A stretch of DNA of 6,566 nt from Bacillota bacterium (GCA_023424785.1 JAFADP010000106.1:1-6566); one strand, 5' to 3'. Numbered from the stretch's first letter, positions 1 to 5,536 are shown. Made by a program: numbers and translations. The notes: a model not told the origin generated them from the letters alone.

Positions 1-118
1 TTTTTTCATTTATACTTTCTACTACTTCTCTTATTGTTGTTAATGCTTCTTTATATATCCTTAGTTTATTTACCACTTCTCCTATTACACCATAATTGAC
101 TTTTATATCTCTTTTCAC
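1..118 (-). CDS. Partial small helical protein, possibly WXG100/YwqI-like (5' end only)
   Basis: Only the first 39 codons are in the window; the gene runs off the left edge. The GTG start at 116-118 follows a strong purine-rich ribosome binding site (AAGGGGGG, 123-130). The peptide begins MKRDIKVNYGVIGE and continues as an uninterrupted amphipathic helix rich in K, E, I and V. The opening pattern (a short beta-like 'IKVNYG', then a helix with regularly spaced hydrophobics) resembles small type VII secretion partner proteins of the WXG100, YwqI/DUF5344 or LXG-associated groups. That resemblance is by eye only. No W-x-G turn can be tested because the sequence stops before it would occur. It could be any short coiled-coil protein. 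That it is a real gene is fairly sure; the family is a weak guess. Confidence 0.55.
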   Translation of the reverse strand, partial: MKRDIKVNYGVIGEVVNKLRIYKEALTTIREVVESINEK

Positions 119-122
119 TTTT

Positions 123-130
123 CCCCCCTT
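123..130 (-). promoter_or_regulatory. Ribosome binding site fixing the GTG start of the left-edge gene
   Basis: The minus strand reads AAGGGGGG, then four A residues, then GTG at 118. It is the only strong Shine-Dalgarno-like run in the 119-448 gap and supports GTG as the start of the partial gene. Confidence 0.7.
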
Positions 131-150
131 AAGAATGCTTACTTAAATTT

Positions 151-181
151 ATTATTCTCAATGTAATTTACTTATTATCAA
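151..181 (-). promoter_or_regulatory. Candidate promoter for the left-edge partial gene
   Basis: On the minus strand TTGATA (176-181, 5 of 6 to the -35 consensus) is followed after 19 nt by AATAAT (151-156, 5 of 6 to the -10 consensus). The 19-nt spacing is longer than ideal. It would give a leader of roughly 25 nt before the GTG at 118. The -35 box overlaps the end of the upstream terminator's T-run. Weak support in such AT-rich DNA. Confidence 0.3.
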
Positions 182-215
182 AAAAGTAACCTAGAATTTA
201 AAAACTCTAGGTCAC
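180..215 (-). terminator. Rho-independent terminator (minus strand)
   Basis: Inverted repeat with arms 186-195 and 206-215: a 10-bp stem with one A/C mismatch (188/213) and core ACCTAGA/TCTAGGT around a 10-nt AT loop. On the minus strand the stem is followed directly by six T residues (180-185). It lies about 70 nt beyond the doubtful 35-codon ORF and 60 nt upstream of the partial gene. It therefore either ends a short transcript made within this gap or acts as a leader terminator for the partial gene. Confidence 0.7.
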
Positions 216-250
216 AACTTACCATTTCCTTTATTTTATTTTTCTTAATA

Positions 251-279
251 ATTTTACCATTTATTTCTTAATAAATCAA
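251..279 (-). promoter_or_regulatory. Candidate sigma-A promoter facing the 180-215 terminator
   Basis: On the minus strand TTGATT (274-279) is followed by exactly 17 nt and then TAAAAT (251-256), with TG one base before the -10 (extended -10). Predicted transcription start is near 244. A transcript from here meets the terminator hairpin after only about 30 nt and would be about 65 nt long, unless it reads through into the gene at 118. Spacing and boxes are good, but AT-rich DNA gives chance matches. Confidence 0.4.
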
Positions 280-286
280 CGATTGT

Positions 287-394
287 TTATTTTTTACGAT
301 TTATCATTTCTCTTAACTCTAAATTTAAAGGTACCTTTGATATTTCTTCTTTTAACTTTTCAAATGTTAACTTTATTTCATTGTCCTTAATCAT
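287..394 (-). CDS. Doubtful 35-aa ORF
   Basis: ATG at 392-394 to TAA at 287-289 encodes 35 residues beginning MIKDNEIKLTFEKLKEE and ending LREMINRKK. It is charged, helical and without cysteines or membrane segment. It lies between the operon terminator (401-444) and the next minus-strand terminator (180-215). Against it: no recognisable ribosome binding site precedes the ATG, because that stretch is the T-run of the upstream terminator, and no promoter is visible between. The frame is open only from a stop in the terminator loop. It may be a small gene, the degenerate 3' end of a lost gene, or chance. I do not recognise a family. Confidence 0.2.
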   Translation of the reverse strand: MIKDNEIKLTFEKLKEEISKVPLNLELREMINRKK

Positions 395-400
395 ACAAAT

Positions 401-444
401 AAAAAGGCTTGGAAGTGTTCTTTAATTTGAACACTTCCAAGCCT
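401..444 (-). terminator. Strong rho-independent terminator of the fliB-U32 operon
   Basis: Perfect 15-bp inverted repeat, arms 406-420 and 429-443 (GGCTTGGAAGTGTTC and its complement), 8-nt AT loop, extendable by an A-T pair (405/444). On the minus strand the stem is followed by TTTTTATTTG. It begins 5 bp beyond the stop codon at 449-451, so it marks the 3' end of the three-gene operon. Confidence 0.93.
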
Positions 445-448
445 CTTC

Positions 449-1459
449 TTATTCTATTTTTTCATAATAATAACATTGTCCACTACATTTATTAAGGAAG
501 AATTTATTTCTAACTTCTTCTTTATACATATTATTATCATCTATATTTTCCAACATTAATATAGCCTTTTTTAAATTTTCTACATCTCTTATCATATTAT
601 CAATGGAGTTCCCTCTTCCAACTACTTTTAAATGTGTAACTCCTGCATTTTTAAGCTCCTTTAAAGAACATATGCCGCAGCCTGTACTTCCTAAAAGATA
701 TGTGTCATTATCTTCTTCATCCTCAATACTAAATTCTTCAAAGTCTTCACTTTCAAGCTCATTATAATAAGCTTCTATCCTTTTATCTACTTCTTTAAAT
801 CCACTTGATTCTTTACTTATTTTTGATAGTTCATATGGCAATTTACATATGTGCTCCATTTCATCACAGTGAAGAGAGTTGCAAAAAGCTCCTGTATAAT
901 GGCATCTTTCATTTAAAATAAATGCTTCATACTGAAGATTTTTAACTTTATTATTAGTTATACAAGATTTCATATCATAAAGAGTATTTTTTCTATGAAA
1001 TATATATCTAGATATATTTAACTTATTAAAAAACTCTATAGAAAGAGAATTTATTTCTGCACACTCTCCACTTAAATGTATGCAACAGTTTATATTGTTT
1101 TCTTTTAAATAAAGTAATAATCCAACATCTGAAATAATAAAATCATTAAATCCTATACTTATTAAATCCTTTATTATATCTCCTATTATTTCATACTGCT
1201 CTTCTAAATAATATAAATAATTAAAAGCTATACTTACTGGCACCTTATATACATCTACCATTTTCTTAAGTATTTTCATATCCTCAAGAGAACTTATTTG
1301 AATATTATAGTATAAAACTTCTCTTCTATTTAAAGGAAAAAGATTTCCATACTTTTTATTCCACTCATATGGAACATATCCACAAAAAACTTCATCTGCT
1401 CCTGCCTTAACTAATGATATATAATCGTCAATGCATCCTAATCCTGCTACTATTTTCAT
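449..1459 (-). CDS. Peptidase U32 family protein (UbiU-like, probable Fe-S)
   Basis: A 336-aa protein of the U32 family, whose characterised members are mostly not peptidases but [4Fe-4S] proteins acting in oxygen-independent hydroxylation or RNA modification (UbiU/UbiV, RlhA, TrhP). Numbering from M1 at 1459: the N-terminus MKIVAGLGCIDDYISLVKAG followed by ADEVFCGY is the typical first strand-helix of the U32 barrel. The cysteine cluster is C186-x6-C193, C198, C205, then C261/C264, fitting U32 spacing. The C-terminal HLKVVGRGNS (276-285) matches the family's 'LKIEGR' signature. An acidic insert (about 235-253) and a C-terminal C325-x3-C329 tail are less usual. Last gene of the operon, 15 nt after the previous stop. 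An in-frame ATG at 1474 abuts that stop but lacks a ribosome binding site; AGGAAAG at 1465-1471 serves the ATG at 1459. Substrate unknown. Confidence 0.85.
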   Translation of the reverse strand: MKIVAGLGCIDDYISLVKAGADEVFCGYVPYEWNKKYGNLFPLNRREVLYYNIQISSLEDMKILKKMVDVYKVPVSIAFNYLYYLEEQYEIIGDIIKDLISIGFNDFIISDVGLLLYLKENNINCCIHLSGECAEINSLSIEFFNKLNISRYIFHRKNTLYDMKSCITNNKVKNLQYEAFILNERCHYTGAFCNSLHCDEMEHICKLPYELSKISKESSGFKEVDKRIEAYYNELESEDFEEFSIEDEEDNDTYLLGSTGCGICSLKELKNAGVTHLKVVGRGNSIDNMIRDVENLKKAILMLENIDDNNMYKEEVRNKFFLNKCSGQCYYYEKIE

Positions 1460-1464
1460 TATAA

Positions 1465-1471
1465 CTTTCCT
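1465..1471 (-). promoter_or_regulatory. Ribosome binding site deciding the 1459 start
   Basis: The minus strand reads AGGAAAG, then TTATA, then ATG at 1459. It lies downstream of the alternative ATG at 1474 and so can only serve the inner start. Beginning at the inner start also gives the usual U32 N-terminus (MKI-x-A). Confidence 0.65.
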
Positions 1472-1474
1472 CAT

Positions 1475-2815
1475 TTATAATTGATTTAAAACAATTCTAT
1501 CTATTCCACTATTTATATAATACTCTAATTCCTCTGGATTTTTTAATAAAGTATCATCAAAGCTAAATAAAGAGTTATATCTCCCAACCATTTTTAAGTG
1601 CTTTGCATAAGTAAATACATAGTCTTTACAATACTGTGGGCAGCTTTCTACAAGCTTTTGGTTTCCCCTATCCATAGTTGTACACATTGCATATAATGTA
1701 CAATATTGAGATGTATTTGTTTGGTAAAAAGGAAGATGTAAACTATGCTTTCCTTGTGCTATAGATATTCTATAACCACAATTTTCATATTCATATCTAT
1801 CTATATTAAGATCCTTTAAAAACTTATTAAATATTGAGCTATTAAGAGAATTTTTTCCCATAAGCCCCTTATTTTCATCATAACCTTTTTTATAAATATA
1901 TCTTGGATCCTTTTTTCTCTTATTTAATAAAACTCCTAAGTTAATTTTAAAATAATCTAGTTTGTTTTCAATAAGCCTTACCATTCCCCAATCATTTATT
2001 GTAATTTCTATTCTCTTATTATTTTCTTTACACCAATTATATACTTTATTTAACACTTCTTTAGTTTTTCCTATATAATTCTCTCTCATATATGTAAAAC
2101 ATAATGTTACTTCAAGGTTTTCTTCTTTAGCCTTTTTAAGCATATTTATTAAAAGCTCTTCTTCTGGAAATAAATTATGACAAAACTCATTTCCAATATA
2201 AAGCCTTGAAAAATCCCCTTTAAAAAGCTTATGATTATGTATAAAATTCTCTTTTAAATATTCTTCTTTAAAAACATTAAAAGAAACATCTAAATACTTT
2301 TTATATAAAACATAATTATCTAAACTAAGAGCAAACTCTACTGAATTTATAATACTCTCATTCCAAACTTCATAATTTAGGCTATTCATCCAATGTTTCT
2401 TTTGGTATAAATAATAGTCAAAAAACTCATAATCTAATTGAGCTGGATAATTAACCATTTTCTCTGAAAATTCATTAAAATCTCCAAAAGCCTTTAACTT
2501 AATATAATTATAATACTCCTTAAAAATCTTTCTTACACCTTCAAAGTATTCCTTATTATTAATCTCAATAATATAAGTTAAGTAAAAGTCTTCTTTAATT
2601 ACTTCACGAATTTTATAATCTTCTATTGTAACTTCTTCATATCTATAATCATCAAATAAATAAAATGCTATTTTAAGCTTAAAATTACTTTCTACTTTCT
2701 CTGATAAACGTAAAGTTAACTTCTTAGGAGATATTTTTAATATACGTACTTCTTTTTCATTTAATAAACAAGTTACTAACCCAGCTGGTAATAACTCAAC
2801 TTCTTCTCTATCCAC
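1475..2815 (-). CDS. Divergent U32/UbiV-like protein with extra N-terminal domain
   Basis: A 446-aa protein, middle gene of the operon, starting with GTG (2813-2815). GAGG lies 7 nt upstream (2823-2826), and the gene starts 22 nt after the methylase stop. Residues 1 to about 105 form a beta-rich domain (VRILKISPKKLTLRL at 23-37) recalling a PilZ-like barrel, but the c-di-GMP-binding RxxxR motif is absent. Residues from about 200 resemble the UbiV side of the U32 family: FSRLYIGNEFC (202-212), VTLCFTYMRE (236-245), and RIEITINDWGMVRLI (268-282), like the 'vNDlGxlrL' strand of UbiV-type proteins. C346, C372, C378, C392 and C396 are a plausible Fe-S ligand set. HLKMVGRYNS (406-415) mirrors HLKVVGRGNS in the downstream protein, supporting paralogy. 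No signal peptide or membrane segment. The U32 link is inferred by eye; exact function is unknown. Confidence 0.65.
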   Translation of the reverse strand: MDREEVELLPAGLVTCLLNEKEVRILKISPKKLTLRLSEKVESNFKLKIAFYLFDDYRYEEVTIEDYKIREVIKEDFYLTYIIEINNKEYFEGVRKIFKEYYNYIKLKAFGDFNEFSEKMVNYPAQLDYEFFDYYLYQKKHWMNSLNYEVWNESIINSVEFALSLDNYVLYKKYLDVSFNVFKEEYLKENFIHNHKLFKGDFSRLYIGNEFCHNLFPEEELLINMLKKAKEENLEVTLCFTYMRENYIGKTKEVLNKVYNWCKENNKRIEITINDWGMVRLIENKLDYFKINLGVLLNKRKKDPRYIYKKGYDENKGLMGKNSLNSSIFNKFLKDLNIDRYEYENCGYRISIAQGKHSLHLPFYQTNTSQYCTLYAMCTTMDRGNQKLVESCPQYCKDYVFTYAKHLKMVGRYNSLFSFDDTLLKNPEELEYYINSGIDRIVLNQL

Positions 2816-2837
2816 ACTAATACCTCATATAAAATAA

Positions 2838-3920
2838 TTAAAATAATCCTATAAAACATAAGTAACCAACTTCTAAAATATAATCCCCAAAGCCTTCTTT
2901 AATAAATTCTTTAACAGCTTCACTATTATTTCCAATAACTCTTGAAAAAACTACAATATAATCTTTTATATCTTGAATACTTATCTCTTCACTAATAATA
3001 TACTTTAAAAATGAAGCATATCTTATTAATAAATACTCTAATATAATTAACTCAAAAGAAATAATTATTTCTTCCTTATCACTACTAACACAACTACTAA
3101 AAATCTTAGAAACAATGCAGTTTTGTATTAAAGTATTATACTCTTTAAATTTATCTTTAAAGTCCTCCCATCCATCTGAAAGATCTTCAATAAAAACTTC
3201 TTGTGCTAAGTCATAAATATCATTTAAAACACCTTGTAATACAGGAACTTCTTTATAATTTTGAGTAATATCTAAAAATAAATTATTAAGTTCATTTATA
3301 GATTCTTCTATATTTAAATTTACTCCCTTATACATATCTACAATGTCTTTTATGTACTCTTTATCTTTATATCTTTCTAAATTAAGATTTTCATTTTGTA
3401 AAATGCTTAATAAAATTTCAAAAGAAACAATAAGTTTATGCTCTAAGGAAAAATCCTCTTCATTAATAATATTAATTAATAATTCCCTTATTTTAATGTC
3501 TAATAAGTTATTCTTAGACTTTATATATATTTTTTCATTTATATTACTTATAATATCAACAACTTCTGGACATGCACATGATAAAGAAAGCTCTTTTCTA
3601 TCTTCAAAAACATTCTCTATTCTAGGAAAAGTATGGCATGTTAAGGATAAATACTCTTCCCCATGATTTTTTACTATATTACATAAACCTTTATTATCTA
3701 AAAAAGGGCAATCTTCATGAGTTTCCTTATTAATAAAATATTCATTTTTATCACTACATTTTTTAACTTCTTTTAATAAATAACTTAAGTTATCATATTC
3801 ACTCCACTTATTAAAAGTATTATTATCTATATTAACATCCCATCCTGAACAACATGTAAACTTGCATTTATTAGCTATACACTTAAAGTTATCATAGCTT
3901 GAAAATTTTAAAATATTCAT
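2838..3920 (-). CDS. fliB: FliB-family lysine N-methylase (cysteine-rich, Fe-S type)
   Basis: A 360-aa protein of the FliB family, named for the Salmonella enzyme that N-methylates lysines of flagellin and is reported to depend on a [4Fe-4S] cluster. The N-terminal 120 residues carry the family's cysteine pattern: C14-x4-C19-x3-C23-C24 (KCKFTCCSGW at 18-27), C71-x8-C80 (HEDCPFLDNKGLC), C95 in LTCHTFPR (93-100), and C115-x-C117 in LSCACPEV. The C-terminal two thirds are helical, with the conserved-looking NCIVSKIFSS (267-276). Cytoplasmic, no signal peptide. First gene of a three-gene operon with two U32-like genes. GGAG lies 10 nt before the ATG, a moderate site. No flagellar gene is present nearby, so 'flagellin' as substrate is unproven here; another protein may be the target. 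Assignment at family level is firm; the symbol is by family only. Confidence 0.85.
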   Translation of the reverse strand: MNILKFSSYDNFKCIANKCKFTCCSGWDVNIDNNTFNKWSEYDNLSYLLKEVKKCSDKNEYFINKETHEDCPFLDNKGLCNIVKNHGEEYLSLTCHTFPRIENVFEDRKELSLSCACPEVVDIISNINEKIYIKSKNNLLDIKIRELLINIINEEDFSLEHKLIVSFEILLSILQNENLNLERYKDKEYIKDIVDMYKGVNLNIEESINELNNLFLDITQNYKEVPVLQGVLNDIYDLAQEVFIEDLSDGWEDFKDKFKEYNTLIQNCIVSKIFSSCVSSDKEEIIISFELIILEYLLIRYASFLKYIISEEISIQDIKDYIVVFSRVIGNNSEAVKEFIKEGFGDYILEVGYLCFIGLF

Positions 3921-3957
3921 ATAACTTAAACTCCATCTTTTTTAATATTCTAAATTA

Positions 3958-3975
3958 ATTATAATTAAAAGTATA
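3958..3975 (-). promoter_or_regulatory. Candidate -10 region of the fliB-U32 operon
   Basis: The operon's promoter must lie in the 105-nt divergent gap. The minus strand offers TATAAT (3958-3963) or TATACT (3970-3975) as -10 boxes. Neither has a convincing -35 at 16-18 nt, so the choice is uncertain. TATACT lies inside the palindrome at 3967-3980. Confidence 0.25.
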
Positions 3976-3980
3976 CTTTT
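3967..3980. repeat. 14-bp perfect palindrome between divergent promoters
   Basis: AAAAGTATACTTTT is a perfect dyad just upstream of the plus-strand extended -10 (3982-3990), overlapping its spacer and a candidate minus-strand -10. The position suits an operator for a dimeric repressor acting on both divergent operons. AT-rich DNA makes chance palindromes fairly likely, and the GTATAC core is short. Confidence 0.35.
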
Positions 3981-3981
3981 T

Positions 3982-3990
3982 TGATATAAT
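3982..3990 (+). promoter_or_regulatory. Extended -10 promoter for the nuclease operon
   Basis: TGATATAAT contains a consensus -10 (TATAAT, 3985-3990) preceded by TG with one-base spacing (extended -10). This can compensate for the absence of a good -35 at the expected position (about 3962-3967). Predicted start is near 3997, giving a leader of about 29 nt that includes the AAGGAGGGA ribosome binding site at 4013-4021. Confidence 0.6.
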
Positions 3991-4025
3991 TGTACTACAA
4001 TATATTAATATAAGGAGGGATAAAA

Positions 4026-4445
4026 ATGAATGTAATTGTTTGTCTAGATGATAATAATGGTATGATGTTTAATAAAAGAAGACAAAGTCAAGATAAGGTT
4101 CTTAGATGTTCTATAAAAGAACTTGTTAAAGATAGCACTCTTTTTATGAATGAATATTCTTATAAGCTTTATAAAGATATTGATAATGGAAATATTAAAG
4201 TAGTTGAAAATTTTCTTGATGAATGTGATAATACTGATTTTTGTTTAGTAGAAAATAACTCATTGAGTAACTATATAGATAAAATTAATACTATAATTAT
4301 CTACAAATGGAACAGACATTATCCAGCAGATTTATACTTTGATATAAATGTACAAGATAAACAATGGGAATTAATTAATAATGAAGATTTTGAAGGATCA
4401 TCACATGAAGTAATAACAAAAGAAGTCTATAGGAGAATAAACTAA
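4026..4445 (+). CDS. Conserved-looking 139-aa protein of unknown function
   Basis: Starts at ATG 4026 with an excellent ribosome binding site (AAGGAGGGA, 7 nt from AGGAGG to the ATG). No signal peptide or membrane segment, so probably cytoplasmic. The N-terminus NVIVCLDDNNGMMFNKRRQS (2-21) looks like a conserved signature; similar openings occur in clostridial and lachnospiral small proteins that I recall being labelled 'ribonuclease Z' in some genomes. That label is not supported here: the protein is far too short and lacks the metallo-beta-lactamase HxHxDH motif. Other motif-like stretches are YKWNRHYPADLYFD (93-106) and EGSSHEVITKEVYRR (123-137). The first strand also superficially recalls dihydrofolate reductase (IVxxDxNxG), but the rest does not. 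First gene of a two-gene operon; its stop overlaps the nuclease start by one base (TAATG), implying translational coupling. Function unknown. Confidence 0.85.
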   Translation: MNVIVCLDDNNGMMFNKRRQSQDKVLRCSIKELVKDSTLFMNEYSYKLYKDIDNGNIKVVENFLDECDNTDFCLVENNSLSNYIDKINTIIIYKWNRHYPADLYFDINVQDKQWELINNEDFEGSSHEVITKEVYRRIN

Positions 4446-5530
4446 TGAAAAAGAATTTAAACTTTAAAAAGTCAATAATTATGTTAATAGGAACATTCCT
4501 ATTATTAACAGGATTAGTTGGATGTAATACTACTCCATCTACTTCAACAAATGATAATGGACAAGTTGTTGAAAATAATGAATCAAGCTCAAGTGATTCT
4601 AATAGCTATTTATCATCAAAAGATAATGTAAGTAATGCAACACTATCTAATATACCTGAGTATTCTGGAACACCTTATGTTGTTTTAAATAATAATGTAC
4701 CTAATTTTTCAGAGTCAGATTATACAACAACATCATTTGAAGAATATGCACCACTAGATAATTTAGGAAGATGTGGAGTTGCTTTTGCTAATGTAGGAAC
4801 AGACATAATGCCAACAGAAGAAAGAGGTTCTATTAGTTCTGTTAAACCAACTGGATGGCATTCAGTAAAGTATGATATTGTTGATGGAAAATACTTATAT
4901 AATAGAGCTCACCTTATTGGATATCAATTAACAGCAGAAAATGCAAATAAAAATAATTTAATTACTGGAACAAGATACTTTAATGTTACTGGAATGTTAC
5001 CATTTGAAAATATGGTTGCAGACTATGTTAAAGAAACAAATAACCACGTTTTATATAGAGTAACACCAATATTTGAAGGAAATGACCTTGTAGCAAAAGG
5101 TGTTCAAATGGAAGCAAGATCTGTAGAAGATAATGGCGAAGGAATTGAATTTAATGTATTTGTTTATAATGTTCAACCTGGAATTACTATAGACTATGCA
5201 ACAGGTGGAAGCGGACTAGATGGTGAAGCTATAACAAACGAAGGAGCATCAAGCAACCAAACAGGACCATCTGAAGGAAATAGTGGAACAAGCTCTACAG
5301 GTAATACAAATACTAACGTTACAGCTAACACAAATAATACTACTGTAACAGAACAAGAAAATTCTTCACAAGCTAACAGTGGTCAAGTAATAAGAGGAAA
5401 CTCAAAATCAAAAATATACCACTGTCCAGGTCAAAGAGACTATGAAAACATGGCTGATTCAGAATACTTAGTAACCTTTAATTCTGAAGATGAAGCTATT
5501 GCTGCAGGATATAGAAAAGCTAAAAGATAA
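4445..5530 (+). CDS. Lipoprotein DNA/RNA non-specific endonuclease with C-terminal Ada-like (sunset-type) domain
   Basis: A 361-aa secreted nuclease. Residues 1-27 are a lipoprotein signal: basic KKNLNFKK, a hydrophobic core, and lipobox LVGC with C27 as the lipidated residue. A Ser/Asn-rich spacer (28-68) follows. The nuclease domain (about 69-250) belongs to the beta-beta-alpha metal family with NucA/EndA/streptodornase enzymes. NRAHLIGYQLT (153-163) replaces the classic DRGH, with H156 the predicted general base; TGTRYFN supplies N180 for the metal; GMLPFENMVADYV (183-195) is the following conserved helix with E188. A Thr/Asn/Ser-rich linker (about 255-315) leads to a small C-terminal domain, GNSKSKIYHCPGQRDYENM and SEDEAIAAGYRKAKR (318-361), as seen at the ends of many Firmicute nucleases. 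The ribosome binding site AGGAGA lies inside the preceding gene. Likely role: degrading extracellular DNA/RNA for nutrition, or in DNA uptake. All key catalytic residues are present. Confidence 0.92.
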   Translation: MKKNLNFKKSIIMLIGTFLLLTGLVGCNTTPSTSTNDNGQVVENNESSSSDSNSYLSSKDNVSNATLSNIPEYSGTPYVVLNNNVPNFSESDYTTTSFEEYAPLDNLGRCGVAFANVGTDIMPTEERGSISSVKPTGWHSVKYDIVDGKYLYNRAHLIGYQLTAENANKNNLITGTRYFNVTGMLPFENMVADYVKETNNHVLYRVTPIFEGNDLVAKGVQMEARSVEDNGEGIEFNVFVYNVQPGITIDYATGGSGLDGEAITNEGASSNQTGPSEGNSGTSSTGNTNTNVTANTNNTTVTEQENSSQANSGQVIRGNSKSKIYHCPGQRDYENMADSEYLVTFNSEDEAIAAGYRKAKR

Positions 5531-5536
5531 AACAAT

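Larger units (their letters stand above)
119..448. other. Intergenic region with two terminators and one candidate short transcript
   Basis: This 330-base gap separates the U32-family gene from the left-edge gene. It holds two minus-strand terminators (401-444 and 180-215), a 17-nt-spaced candidate promoter (251-279), a weaker candidate promoter (151-181), the ribosome binding site at 123-130 and a doubtful 35-codon ORF. I see no tRNA cloverleaf, direct-repeat array or plus-strand gene here. Confidence 0.6.

Noticed and set aside
2406..2815. c-di-GMP receptor function for the N-terminal domain of the 446-aa protein
   Set aside because: The RxxxR and D/NxSxxG binding motifs of functional PilZ domains are not present, so at most a fold resemblance is claimed.
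3343..3666. A 107-codon open frame on the plus strand
   Set aside because: It lies wholly antisense to the FliB-family gene, whose cysteine motifs it overlaps. It has no ribosome binding site or promoter, and its leucine/serine-rich translation is what the complement of an AT-rich gene typically gives.
4001..4012. Palindrome TATATTAATATA upstream of the nuclease operon
   Set aside because: Purely A/T and only 12 bp; such palindromes are common by chance in DNA of this composition.
4026..4445. Naming the 139-aa protein as ribonuclease Z or dihydrofolate reductase
   Set aside because: The metallo-beta-lactamase HxHxDH motif is missing and the length is under half that of RNase Z. Only the first strand resembles dihydrofolate reductase and the substrate-binding residues are not seen.
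5192..5400. Possible tandem repeat in the nuclease linker (repeated ACA/AAT/AGC-type codons)
   Set aside because: It is low-complexity Asn/Thr/Ser/Gly coding sequence without a regular repeat unit.
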